The notes below the pieces were generated by a model that did no database searches, was not told the DNA's origin, and worked only from the letters and a program-made list of their open reading frames with translations. The translations under genes were made by a program, and so were the position numbers. DNA of 64,000 nucleotides, from the NCBI RefSeq assembly GCF_963259705.1, contig NC_081841.1, positions 116,162,979-116,226,978 on the forward strand, in the 5' to 3' direction. Below are positions 1-10,824 of this stretch, piece by piece. Source of the stretch: Myotis daubentonii (Eukaryota > Chordata > Mammalia > Chiroptera > Vespertilionidae). How positions within the stretch are numbered: the first letter of the stretch is position 1; the number at the start of each line of letters is the position of its first letter.

Positions 1-92
1 CTTAAAGTATTACAAAGAGTATTACATGTCTCCTTTTTTCCCCGCCCTTGACAATCCCCTGGCCTCCCCTCCATCTATTTTTAATTTCTCTT
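1..92 (-). mobile_element. L1 3' UTR end fragment
   Basis: Read on the minus strand, this is the terminal 3' UTR of a LINE-1: a purine-rich stretch followed by the ending found in the other L1 copies here (compare 1226-1300 and 44820-44905). The rest of the element lies left of the window or is missing. There is no coding sequence. Confidence 0.7.
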
Positions 93-308
93 TGCTTTTC
101 TAAAAAAAAATTTTAATTTCCTTTCCATTTTCCCTTCATATTCCACATTTATTTTATTCATTATTATAACCATTTTAAGTATATATTGATTTATTTATAT
201 TCTTCTCTTTTATTCTTATTTTTTCTTTATTAACTCCACCTTCTTTCCTTCATATTCTCTCCTTTCATTTCCTTCTTTCTGCTTTAATTCTTTGGATTTC
301 TTGTATTA
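93..308. other. T-rich stretch without a gene
   Basis: Pyrimidine-rich, AT-rich DNA with no convincing reading frame. It appears to continue at 1085-1190, so it is probably the sequence into which the Helitron inserted. I see no recognisable feature in it. Confidence 0.5.
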
Positions 309-782
309 CTAGGGGCCCGGTGCACGAAATTCGTGCACTGCGTGTGTGTGTGGGGGGGGGGGAGTGTCCCTCAGCCCAGCCTGCCCCCTCTCACATACTG
401 GGAGCCCTCAGGTGTTGACCCCCATCACCCTCCAATCGCAGGATCGGCCCCTTGCCCAGGCCTGACGCATCTGGCCTAGGCGTCTGGCCCGGGCAGTGGG
501 GACCTGCAGTGGCAGCGGGGGGCGGGGAGGGGGGGTGCTGCGATCGCGTGGGCTCCGCCCCTGCCCCTGCAGGACGCCTCTGGCTGAGGCATCCGGCCCG
601 GGCAGCGGGGACCCGCAGCTGCAGCGGCCCCACGATCGTGGGCTTCGCTTTAGGCCCAGGCAAGGGACCCCTAGCTCCCGGGACTGCCAGCTTTGACCTT
701 GCCCAGCTCCCATCGCTGGCTCCACCCCTACTTCCTGCTATCACTGGCCAGGGTGGAAAAGGCACCTGATTCTCCGATCATG

Positions 783-836
783 GCTGGGGGGCAGGGCAAA
801 GGCGGCCCCAGGGCTGCCTTTGCCCTGCCCCCCAGC
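783..836. repeat. Perfect 21-bp stem hairpin inside the Helitron
   Basis: Positions 783-803 are the exact reverse complement of 816-836, separated by a 12-nt loop (804-815). The stem is GC-rich with a run of six G in the left arm. Its length and perfect pairing resemble a pre-miRNA-like or siRNA-generating hairpin. No expression evidence is available from sequence alone. Confidence 0.85.
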
Positions 837-947
837 TCTTAACTCCCCCCTGGGTTTCCGATCACTGTCAGTGGCAGGGGGCTTCTTCCTGCTTTCCCTT
901 TCACCTCCCTGCATTGTGCCTACATATGCAAATTAACCGCCATCTTG

Positions 948-1006
948 TTGGCAGTTAACTGCCAATCTTAGTTGGCAGTTAACTGCCAATCTTAGTTGGC
1001 AGTTAA
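948..1006. repeat. 24-bp tandem repeat of a palindrome
   Basis: The 18-bp perfect palindrome TTGGCAGTTAACTGCCAA starts at 948 and 972, and a partial third copy starts at 996. Period is 24 bp. It lies in the 5' terminal part of the Helitron (minus-strand sense), flanked by copies of the octamer ATTTGCAT / ATGCAAAT. Confidence 0.9.
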
Positions 1007-2136
1007 TTTGCATATAGCCCTGATTAGCCAATGAAAAGGGTAGCTCGTACGCCAATTACCATTTTTCTCTCTTATTAGTGTTGATAGTATTCCTTTTTAT
1101 CTTCCTTTCTTCCTCTTCTCTTTTCTTACTCATTTTTGTTGGTGGTGGGGCTGTTTTGGTTCTTGTTATTAGTGTTTTTTTTAAGGTACAAATATTTATT
1201 TTATTCTTTAATTTTGTTATATTGCTTAAAGTATTACAAAGAGTATGACATATGTGTCCTTTTTTTGTTCTCCCCTTGACCTTACCCTGGCCTCCCCTAC
1301 CCCCCAGTGTCTTGTATCCATTGGTTATGCTTATATGCACGCTTTCAAGTACTTCGGTTGATTTCTTACCACCCCACCAACCCTCCTCGGCCGTCCTGCT
1401 GTAGTTTGACAGTCTGTTCGATGTTGCTCTGCCTCTATATCTATTTTTGTTCATCAGTTAATAATGGTCTTAATTATCCATAAATGAGTGAGATCATGTG
1501 GTATTTTTCCTTCATTGACTGGCTTATTTCACTTAGCATAAAGCTCTCCAGTTCCATCCAGGCTGTTGCAAATGGTAAGTATTCCTTCTTTTTTACAGCA
1601 GCATAGTATTTCATTGTGTAGATGTACCACCGTTTTCTAATCCATTCATCTGCTGATGGACACTTCGGCTGTTTCCAGATCTTCGTAATGGTAAATTGTG
1701 ATGCTATGAACATAGGGATACATATATCCTTTCTGATTGGGGTTTCTGGTTTGTTGGGATATATTCCTAGAAGTGGGATCACTGGGTCAATTGGGGGTTC
1801 CATTTTTAAGTTTTTGAGGAAACTCCATACTCTTCCATAGTGGCTGCACCAGTCTGCATTCCCACCAGCAGTGCAAGAGTGTTACCTTTTCTCCGCATCC
1901 TCTGCAGCACTTATTTGTTGATTTGTTGATGATACCCATTCTGACAGTTGTGAGATGGTACCTCATTGTTGTTTTGATTTGCATTTCTAGGATGATTAGT
2001 GACTTTGAGCATGTTTTCATGTCTCTTGGTTTCTGAATGTCCTCTTTTGAAAAGTCCTCTTTTGAAAAGAAACAATCCATTTTTTGATTGGATTGTTTAT
2101 CTTCCTTTTGTTAAGTTGTATGAGTTCCCTATAAAC

Positions 2137-2370
2137 CAGCCATGGGCAAACTACGGCCCGCGGGCCGGATCCGGCCCGTTCGGCTGTTCTAGCCGGCCCA
2201 CAGAGCCAAAAGAGTGGAGGGTTCTCTTGCTCTCCCCTCCGCTCCTTCACCAGCAGCAGTGTTAACATGTATAATTCACACAAACACTCCATCCATGCTT
2301 TTGTTCCGGCCCTCCGGTCCAGTTTAAGACACCATTGTGGCCCTCAAGTCATAAAGTTTGCCCACCTCTG
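2137..2370. mobile_element. hAT transposon, non-autonomous, 234 bp
   Basis: The ends are imperfect inverted repeats: CAGCCATGGGCAAACT at the left and the complement of CAGAGGTGGGCAAACT at the right (13 of 16 match). A perfect 8-bp target duplication CTATAAAC flanks it at 2129-2136 and 2371-2378. There is no transposase frame. The inside is CpG- and GC-rich. It splits the L1 ORF2 of copy 1. The TSD length and CAG...CTG ends identify the hAT superfamily; the family name is not certain. Confidence 0.92.
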
Positions 2371-2541
2371 CTATAAACATTGGAGATTAAACCCTTATTG
2401 GTGATAACATTGGCAAATATGTTCTCCCATGCAGTGAGCTTTCTTGTTGTTTTGTTCATGGTTTCTTTTGCTGTGCGGAAGCATTTTATTTTGATATAGT
2501 CCCATTTGTTAATTTTCTCTTTTGTTTCCAATGCCTTAGGA

Positions 2542-2751
2542 CAGTGGTCGGCAAAATGCAGCTCACGAGGCACATGCGGCTCTTTGGCCCCTGGAGTGTG
2601 GCTCTTCCACAAAATACCGACTTCTGAACAGGGGCCACGAAGTTTCAATCACACTGTACGTGAGCACCCACACATGATATTTTGTGGAAAAGCCACACTC
2701 AAGGGGCCAAGAGCCGCATGTGGCTCGCAAGCCGCAGTTTGTCGACCACTG
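2542..2751. mobile_element. hAT transposon, non-autonomous, 210 bp (family X, copy 1)
   Basis: Near-palindromic element starting CAGTGGTCGGCAAA and ending with the complement of CAGTGGTCGACAAA. The 8-bp duplication is CCTTAGGA (2534-2541) / CCCTAGGA (2752-2759), one mismatch. The two arms pair over most of their length, leaving a central region of about 70 bp. It is inserted in L1 ORF2, at the same L1 site as the copy at 12019-12230. No coding capacity. Confidence 0.93.
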
Positions 2752-5700
2752 CCCTAGGAGCTGTATTAGTGAAGAAATTCCTTCGGCACATGTCTGAGAT
2801 TTTGTTGCCTTTGGATTCCTCTAGTATATTTGTGGTTTCCCATCTTACATTTAAGTCCTTAATCCATTTTGAGTTTATATTTGTGTATGGTGTAAGTTGG
2901 TGGTATAATTTCATTTTTTAGCATGTATCTGTCCAATTTTTTCAACACCATTTATTGAAGAAACTGTCTTGACTCCATTGTATGTTCTTGACTCCTTTGT
3001 CAAATATTAATTGAGCATATTGGTTTGGGTCGATTTTTGGGTGTTCTATTCTATACCATTGATCTATATGTCTGTCTTTATGCCAGTTCCAGGCAGTTTG
3101 AGAACAGCGGCTTTGTAATATAGATTGATATCTGGTATTGAGATCCCACCTACTTTGTTCTTCTTTCTCAAAATAGCTGCAGCTATTTAGGGTCTTTTTT
3201 ACTTCCATATGAATTTTTGGACAGTTTGTTCTAGGTTTGTGAAATATGCCCTTGGTATTTTAATGGGGAGCGTATTGAATTTATAGATTGCTTTGGGTAG
3301 TATGGACATTTTAATGATGTTGAGTCTACTAATCCATGAACATGGTATGTTCTTCCATCTGTTTATGTCTTCCTCTGTCTCTTTTTTCAATGTCCTGTAG
3401 TTTGATGAGTAGAGGTCCTTTACCTCTTTAGTTAAGTTTATTCCTAGGTATCTTAATTTTTTTGATGTGATGGTAAATGGGATTGCTTTTTTAGTCTCTC
3501 TTTCTGTAAGTTCACTATTGGTGTATAGAAATGCCATATATTTCTTGGTATTAATTTTGTATCCTGCTACATTGCCAAATTCATTTATTAAGTCTAATAG
3601 TTTTTTGATGGAGTCTTTAGGGTGTTTTATGTACGGTATCATGTCATCTGCGAATAAGGACAGTTTTACTTCTTCTTTTCCAATTCGGATGACTTTATTT
3701 CTTCTTCTTGTCTAATCACAATGGCTAATACTTCCAGTACTATGTTGAACAAGAGTGGTGCGAGTGGGCATCCCTGTCTTGTTCCAGTTCTTAGAGAAAA
3801 TGATTTTAGTTTTTGTCCATTGAGTATGATGTTGGCTGTGGGTTTTTCATATATGGCTTTTATTATGTTGAGGTATGATCTTTCTATTCCCTCCTTGCTG
3901 AGACTTTTTATCAAAAATGGGTGTTGAATTTTGTCAAATGCTTTTTCTGCATCAATTGATATGACTATGAAGTTTTTTTCTCAATTTGTTTATGTGATGT
4001 ATCACGGTTATTGATTTGGGGATATTGTACCATCCTTGCATCCCTGAGATAAATCCTACTTGGTCACGGTGTACGATCTTTCTGATGTACTGCTGGATCT
4101 GATTTGCTAGGATTTTGTTGAGGATTTTGGCATCTATGTTCATGAGGGATATTGACCCATAATTCTCTTTCATTGTGTTGTCTTTATCTGGTTTTGTATT
4201 AGGGTGATGATAGCTTCATAGAATGAGCTGAGAAGTGTTCCTTCCTCTTGAATTTTTTGGAATAGTCCGAGGAGGATAGGTTTTGGTTCTTCCTTGAATT
4301 TTGGTAAAACACCCCTGTGAATCCATCTGGCCCCAGGCTTTTGTTTGTGGAAACTTTTTAATTACTGCTTCAATTTCTTCCATAGTTATTGGCTTATTTA
4401 GATTTTTAGAATTTTTCTGATTGAGTTTTGGAAGGTTGTATTTTTCTAGGAATATGTCTATTTCCTTCAGGTTGTCTAGTTTGTTGGAGTAGTGTTGTTC
4501 ATAGTATTTTTAACAATCATTTGAATTTCTGTGGGGTCTGTTGTTATTTCACCTCTTTCATTTCTGATTTTGTTTATTTGTTTCCTCTCTCTTTGCTTCT
4601 TGGTGATCCTGGCTAGAGGTACATCAAACATCTTTATCCTTTCAAAGAACCAGCTCTTGGTTTCATTGATCTTTTGTATTTTTTTTTTGGACTCTATGTC
4701 ATTTAATTCTGCTCTGATCTTTATTATCTCCTTCCTTCTGCTCACTCTGAGCTTTTCTTGTTGTTCTCTTTCTAATTTTTGAGTTGTAGAGTTAGATGAT
4801 TTACTATCATTTTTTCTTGTTTTTCGAGGTAGGCCTGTAGAGCTATAAACTTCCCTCTCAGGACTGCTTTCATTGTGTCCCATAGATTTTGTATTGTAGT
4901 ATTTTCATTGTCATTAGCTTCCAGGATGTTTTTACTTTCTGCTTTGATATCATTGGTAACCCAATCAATATTTAATAACATGCTATTCAGTTTCCAAGTG
5001 TCTGAGTGTTTTGGATTGTTTTTATTGTAGTTTATTTCTAATATTATGCTATTGTGGTCTGAGAAGATGATTGGTATGATTTCAATCTTCTTGAATTTGG
5101 GGAGACTTTGCTCGTGACCTAATATGTGGTCTATTTTTTAAAATGTCCCATGTGCACTTGAGAAGAATGTGTATTCCACGGCTTTGAGGTGAAATGCTCT
5201 GAAGATGTAAATTAAGTCCATCTAATCTAGTGAGTCATATAGGATTGCTTTTTCTTTGCTTATTTTTTGTCTAGAGGATTTATCCAGTGATGTCAGTGGT
5301 GTATTAAAGTCCCCTACTATGATTTTATCGTTGTTGATCTCTCCCTTGATATCATCCAGGTTTTTTTTATGTATTTGGGTGTTCCTGCATTGGGTGAATA
5401 TATGTTTACCAGACTTATATCTTATTATTGTATCGATACCTTTAGTATTATGAAGTGGACTTCCTTATGTCTTGATATGGCCTAGACTTTGAGGTCTATT
5501 TTGTCAGATATAAGTATTGCTACCCCAGCTTTTCTTCATTTCCATTTGCCTGAAAGATATTTTTTCATCCCTTCACTTTCAGTCTGTGTGAGTCTCTTGT
5601 TCTGAGGTGGGTTTCTTGTAGACAGCATATATATGGGTCATGTTTTTTTTTTATCTATTCAGCCACTTGATGTCTTTTGATTGGAGCATTTAGTCCATTT

Positions 5701-5784
5701 ACGTTTAAAGTTATTATTGAAACATGCTTGTTTGTAGCCATTCTTTTGTGCCTGTGTTCTTTCTTACCTTTTTATTTCTTCTTT

Positions 5785-6684
5785 TTACACCAGTGTCTTT
5801 AGCATTTCTTGCATTGCTGGTTTTGTAGTGATAAACTCCCTTAGCCTTTTTTTTTTTTTTTTTTGGACTGTGAAGCTCTTTATTTCCCCTTCAAGTTTGA
5901 AATTAGCCTCGCTGGATAGACTATTCTGGAATTCAGTCCCTTACTTTGCATCACTTTGCAAATTTCCTTCCATTCTTTTCTGGCCTGATGTGTTTCTGTT
6001 GAGAAATCATTTGATAATATAATGGGAGATCCCTTGTATGTAACCTTCTGTCTCTCACTTGCATCCTTTAAGATTCTCTGTTTGTCCTGAACATTTGCCA
6101 TGGTAATTATGACGTGTCTTGGTGTGGGTCTTCTTTGGTTCATCTTGTTTGGGACTCTCTGTGCTTGTGGTACTTTTTTCTTCTCCACATCAGGGAAGTT
6201 TTTGGACAATATTTCTTCAAATAGGTTTTCTAAGCCTTGTTCCTCTTCCTGTTGTTCTGGGACCCCTATTTTCATATGTTGCTTCGTTTCATGTTGCCCC
6301 AAAGCTCCCTTAGGCTCTCCTCCTGTCTTTTAATTTTTTTCTCCATTTGCAGTTCAGTTTGTGTGTGTTTTACTTCCCTGTCTTCTAATTCACTAATTCG
6401 GTCCTCCGCTTCTCCTAGTCTACTGTTGTAACTTTCCATGGTGTTTTTATTGCAGCTATATCACTCTTCATGTCTTCTTGGTTCTTACATAAGTTGTTGA
6501 TTTTTTTCATCCATTTCTTCTTGAGTCTTGCATAAGTTGTTGATTTTTTCCTTCATCTGGTTTATGCATTCTAGGATCCTTATTCTGAATTCTTTTTCTG
6601 ACAGTTGCATGCCTCTGTTTCACTTAGCTGCTTTTCTGTCAAGTCCGCCTTTTCTTTCCTTTGGGGGTTTCTTTGTCCTCCCAT
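5785..6684 (-). pseudogene. L1 ORF1 (RNA-binding chaperone), broken
   Basis: ORF1p forms trimers that coat L1 RNA. The ATG is at 6684 and the stop at 5785-5787, a span of 900 bp (about 300 codons, normal for the family). The longest open part (6302-5880) shows the RRM and C-terminal domain: ENLFEEI, TPRHVIITMA, RQKVTYKG, STETHQARKEW. The C-terminal YPARLISNLKGK keeps the YPAKLS-like signature. A long A-run near 5845 and earlier frame changes break it. ORF2 starts about 45 bp downstream. Confidence 0.85.
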
Positions 6685-6739
6685 GTTTGATCTCACTGAC
6701 AGATCTAGATGTTGAGTCGTTCAGGGTCTGCTCCTTGGG

Positions 6740-7690
6740 AGGCAGTGGCTCCTCGGGTTGTGGTTGCTCCTCTGGCGGTTGCAGTAGCAGCTGCTCCTCA
6801 GTTGGCAGCAGCTCCTCTGGTGGGTCCTGTTCACAGCCAAGATGGCTCTGGCGGGTGGGTGAAGGCTTCTCGCACAGCTGCTGTTCCTCAGACAGAGGGT
6901 GTGCTGATCACGAGGCTCCTATTCCTTGGATGGGGGCAGGCTGCATGCATCTGCTACTCCTTGGACTGGGGTAGACTGTTCAAGTGGCTGCTCTTTCTTG
7001 GATGGGGGCTGGCTGCACACTGCTATTGTTCCTCTGATGTGGTGGGCTGCTTATGTGGCTACTGCTCCTTGGACAGGAGCATGTTGATTGCAAGGCTGCT
7101 GTTCCTCGGATGGGGATGGGCTGGTTGCATGGTTGCTGCTCTTCGGATGGGATATGGGCTGCATGCGCAGCTGCTGCTCCTTGGATGAGAGTGAGCTGCA
7201 CATGTGGCTGTTCCTCCTCAGACGGGACTGGGCCACTAGATGTGGGTGGTCTGCTCGTGTGGCTACTGCTCCTCGAACTCGGGTTGGCTGCTGCTGCTCC
7301 TTGAATGGGGATGGGCTGCTCACAGAACTTCTGCTCCTCGGATGGGGGTGGGCTGCTCACACAGCTGCTGCTCTTCAGATTGTGGCAGGCTGCTCTTGCA
7401 GCTGGTGTTGCTTGGACAATTGCAGGTTGCTTGTGCAGCTTCTGCTCCTCAGACTGGTGCAGGGTGCAGGCTGTGCGCAGCTGCTGCTCCTCAGATGGGG
7501 GTGGGCTGCCTCTCCTCAGAGTGGACAGACTGCTCGTGCGGCTACTGCTCCTCGGATAGATCGGGCTGCTCGCAAGGTTGGTGCTTCTCGGACAGAGGCA
7601 GGCCACATGAGGCTGCTGCTGTTAGACTTGGGGGGGGCTGTCCGCATGGCTGATGTTCTTTGGACAGGTGCGGGCTGCTCTCATGTCCGC
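6740..7690 (-). repeat. 36-bp tandem array in L1 5' UTR (copy 1)
   Basis: More than 20 imperfect units of about 36 bp, on the plus strand of the form GCTGCTGCTCCT-CGGATGGGGG-TGGGCTGCTCAC. Units differ by many substitutions and a few length changes (for example near 7215-7255). The array lies between the L1 5' UTR and ORF1, in the same place as the array at 52490-53330. It produces long plus-strand open frames rich in Cys, Leu, Gly and Ser (up to 210 aa) because the period is a multiple of three. These are not considered genes. Confidence 0.88.
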
Positions 7691-8041
7691 TGCTCGCGAG
7701 GTTGCAATGACCTGGACTAAGGCGTTGGGCCAGTCAAAGGGTAGCATGCTTCAGAACTCACAGGAGTCTGCACCCGGGGTGGCTGGAGACTCGGTGACCA
7801 TGGGACCACAGCCAAGGTAGCAGGTCACTAGCAGCGGTGGCTTTAGAGTCCCAGGTGTTACCTAAGGGAACCCTGGGTGGAAGTGAGGCTGGGGTCTCAG
7901 TTACATCATCTCTCCCCTTCAAAAAGACGAGGCCTCTGAAGAAGAGCTGGCCTCCTGGTCCTGTTTGCAATGGTAGCAGAGGCTTCCTAGTTAGGCTAGC
8001 CCAGTTAGCCTACCCCCGAAGGTCCTGCTGGGTCTAACTGT

Positions 8042-8073
<32 letters not shown>

Positions 8074-9692
8074 AAAGACAACCACATACTCCTCTTTTGC
8101 TCCCTCACTGCCACCTTCTTCCTGCCTCTATAGCTGTGTCTAGGGTGTAATTGACTCGTTCGTGGATGAAGTTTCCTCTCCAGGTGTCTGGTTATGTGAC
8201 TTTCTCTCTAGCACTTTAGCCAGACAGGATAAATTTCACCTGGGGAAGACATGACCCAAAGGGAACAAAGCATGAATGTACTCACGACACCGGTAACCCC
8301 AATATAAGTGACCACTTGAGAAAAGAGAATTAGGGGAGAGAAAAGAGAGCACAAATGATATCTAAGAGAGAAAAAAAAGATAAGAGAGAAAAGAAAAAGG
8401 AGAATATATATATACATATGGGGAGAAAATACCACAGAACCAATAGATAAACCAAACAAATACAAACACCAAACACCCAGTAAAGAGGGTGGGGGCAGAA
8501 TCTGTAGAGGCTGAGCTGATATTCAGAAAATAATGTTAAGAATTGGATAAATATGGGGAGGACCTCAATTTAGTATAGAGAAAGTAGAAAAGGGATGAGT
8601 GGATAAGAAGAGAAAAAAGGGGAACCAAATAATATATTTACCAAAAAATTGATTTAAAAAATGGTATAAAAATAGAAAATAGCAAGTAAAAATAAAATTG
8701 AATGATGGAACAGTAATTTGAAAAGAGATAGAAAATAAAACAACAACAAAAAAGAGAAAACAAGAAAACAAAGAAAAAAAGTAAAAAAGAGCTCAAAAAA
8801 TAAGAATACAAAAATAAAAATGAAAAATTGAAATGTTGTTCCTTTGGCTAGCTTAAGATCCCAGTTTTCTGGAATGTCTGCGATTTTTTTTCTGTTGCTG
8901 GGACTGAAGGCCTCTCTATAGGCCAGACCCTGTTAACTCCCAGGGACTAATCAGATTATTTTAATCCTTTGTACTATTCAGGGTGGAATCTGGGCATGGC
9001 TGTATTCCTTTCCTGGAGACTGGAGGGAGGGGCTATATTTTCAGGGGAAAATGGCTGCCCAAGTCCTGGCCTCAGGCGTGACTCAGCACTCAACTTTCTG
9101 CCACCTCTCCTGGACTCCCTCCTCTCCCCAGCCTCTCCCCAGATTCCACTCATCCGCACCTTCTCCCACTCCTCAGCACAGGTGAGTGTCTGTATCCAAA
9201 ATGTCCTATAAACAGGGTTCAGTGAAAAAAATACCAAAAATACCAGCCACAGAAATGGAAATGGAAAAGACTGAGTCTCTGTGAGCTCCTCTCTTACCGG
9301 CACTGTGTGGTCCGGTCAGCCCTTCAGGCTGCCCCCTCTGGGCTCAGTCTTCCATAATTATGGAACCCAGATCTCAAATCCCCCAGCGCCAACAGTCCTG
9401 TGGATGTCCTTTCCCCAGCCAGAGGCTGTGCCTGTCCCAAGGGATGCGGCTGCGTGCTGTGCAGTTTCCCTCTGACCCTCTGGGCTCAGAGATCTGGCAA
9501 ACTTTCCTGCCCAGATACCTGGTTTTTACCTTTCCAGGGGAAGTCTGCCCTTCCCGGCTACAAACTGTCTCACCAGCTGAGTCTCCTTTGCCAATTCGGG
9601 GTGGATGTTATTAGATTAGCTGTTCATTCTATTTGCTCTGGGACAAGCCTTAGGATGCATCCGCCTATTCTGCCGTCATCTTGTTTCCTCTT
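7691..9692 (-). other. Distal L1 5' UTR (copy 1)
   Basis: About 2 kb upstream of the 36-bp array, with no frame of interest. It is collinear with 53340-54315 plus 56262-57290 of the second minus-strand L1, which shows it belongs to the element. It includes an (AC)n tract at 8042-8072, an A/G-rich stretch at 8320-8830 and blocks of moderate GC content at 8990-9600. The element begins near 9692, next to a (GT)n tract. Confidence 0.75.
8042..8072. repeat. (AC)n microsatellite
   Basis: About 15 uninterrupted AC dinucleotides inside the L1 5' UTR. In the second minus-strand copy the homologous place (about 53655-53680) has only a short, interrupted version. Confidence 0.95.
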
Positions 9693-9711
9693 GTTATTAG
9701 TTTTTATCCTA

Positions 9712-9714
9712 TGT

Positions 9715-9762
<48 letters not shown>
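9712..9762. repeat. (GT)n microsatellite
   Basis: About 25 GT units with one interruption (GAGT near 9719-9722), lying just outside the 5' end of the minus-strand L1. Confidence 0.95.
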
Positions 9763-9765
<3 letters not shown>

Positions 9766-9829
9766 GTTTAGTTTGGTCCTGTCTGGTCTTGTCTTGTTCT
9801 GTTAGCACTTGTAATAATAGCTGCCATCA

Positions 9830-10778
9830 CATGATTGGGGTTGAGCCTCATAGTTAGCCAGCCCAAGGACTGATCCCACCGATGAAAAGTATTACAGCAA
9901 CCAAGAATCAATTACAACTGGAGAGCCCAGATAACCCATGCAAGGGATATTTCTAGAGTACCCAACTCAGAAATTCAAGGAGACTACACCACCACATCTC
10001 ACAAAACACACACCATGGACAGTCAATCCACCAGGACTGGGAGTCATAAAACATGTAAAATAGATAAAAGCAAGAAAAGGTAGCCAAAATGGATAGATCT
10101 TCTAGACAAAAAAATCAACAAGGAAACAATGACTTTAAACAACACACTAGATCAGATGGATTTAATTGACATTTACCAAACATTTCAGCCAAAAGTTTCA
10201 GAATACACATTCTTCTAAAGTACACATAGGATATTCTCAAATATAGGCCACATGTTGAAAGACAAAAGAAGTCTCTACAAGTTCAATAAGTTTGAAATCA
10301 TATCAAGCATCTTCTTGGATCTCAGTAGCATGAAACTAGAAATCAACTAAAATTTTAAAAAATCTCAAAAACATTCAAACACATTGAGGCTAAACAACAT
10401 GTTATTAAAGAATGAACAGGTTACCAATGAAATTGAGGAATAAATAAAAAACTTCCTGGAAATAAATGAAAATGAACACACAAAAACTTCAAATCTATGG
10501 AACACAGTGAAAGCAGACCTGAAAGAAAAGTTCATATAACTACAGGCCTGCCTCAACAAACACACACAAAAAAATCTAATAAGCTATATAACTATACAAC
10601 TAAACAAACTGGATATAGAAAAATAAAGAAGGCCAGAGAAAGTAGATGGGAGGAAATAATAAAGATCAGAGTGAAAATAAATGACAGAGTGACCAATAAA
10701 AACAATATAAAAGATAAATGAAACCAAGAACTGGTTCTTTGAAAACATAACAAGATTGATGAACCTTTAGCCAGACTC

Positions 10779-10824
<46 letters not shown>

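Larger units (their letters stand above)
309..1084 (-). mobile_element. Non-autonomous Helitron (HeliBat type)
   Basis: On the minus strand the element begins with TC (at 1084) and ends with CTAG (at 309). Just inside the 3' end is a short perfect hairpin built on GTGCACGAA / TTCGTGCAC. It sits between A308 and T1085, the A|T target rule of Helitrons, with no target duplication. The AT-rich 5' end (about 900-1084) and the GC-rich interior (about 390-760) differ strongly in composition, as in other short bat Helitrons. There is no Rep/helicase frame, so it must have moved in trans. The GC-rich part yields several 60-130 aa open frames on both strands, but they look like by-products of base composition. 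Confidence 0.88.
1474..5741 (-). pseudogene. L1 ORF2 (endonuclease/reverse transcriptase), broken
   Basis: ORF2p of LINE-1 nicks target DNA and reverse-transcribes L1 RNA. The ATG at 5741 opens with the expected N-terminus; without the two hATs and their 8-bp duplications the span is about 3.8 kb, near the normal 1275 codons. Readable blocks are the endonuclease (about 5740-5000), the RT with its active-site motif FADD kept at 3643-3654, and the C-terminal cysteine region (about 1960-1880: CCRGCGEK... HCWWEC). The last block ends [12 protein letters not shown] before the stop at 1474. Stops and frameshifts split the frame into pieces of at most about 150 codons. hATs interrupt it at 2137-2370 and 2542-2751. 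Confidence 0.88.
1191..9692 (-). mobile_element. Full-length L1 (minus strand, copy 1)
   Basis: In minus-strand order: a very long 5' UTR (9692 to about 6690) with a 36-bp repeat array, ORF1 (6684-5785), a short spacer, ORF2 (5741-1474) and a 3' UTR with G-rich tract and AT-rich tail (1473-1191). The 5' start has the usual 'AAGATGACGGC'-like motif near 9675-9685. Both frames are damaged and two hAT transposons sit in ORF2, so the copy cannot move. It is arranged like the minus-strand copy at 48461-57290 and belongs to the same subfamily or a close one. Confidence 0.85.

Noticed and set aside
391..769. Overlapping frames of 105-132 aa in GC-rich DNA
   Set aside because: Open on both strands in the GC-rich Helitron interior, without a shared motif or codon preference; considered chance.
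948..1006. CRISPR-like regular palindromic repeats
   Set aside because: Only two and a half units, the 6-bp gaps are identical, and the host is a mammal. It is a tandem repeat within a Helitron.
6528..7720. Plus-strand open frames of 148-210 aa with Cys/Leu/Gly/Ser-rich repeats
   Set aside because: They lie on the antisense strand of the 36-bp L1 5' UTR array. The repeat length is a multiple of three, which keeps several frames open at once, and all frames look equally repetitive.
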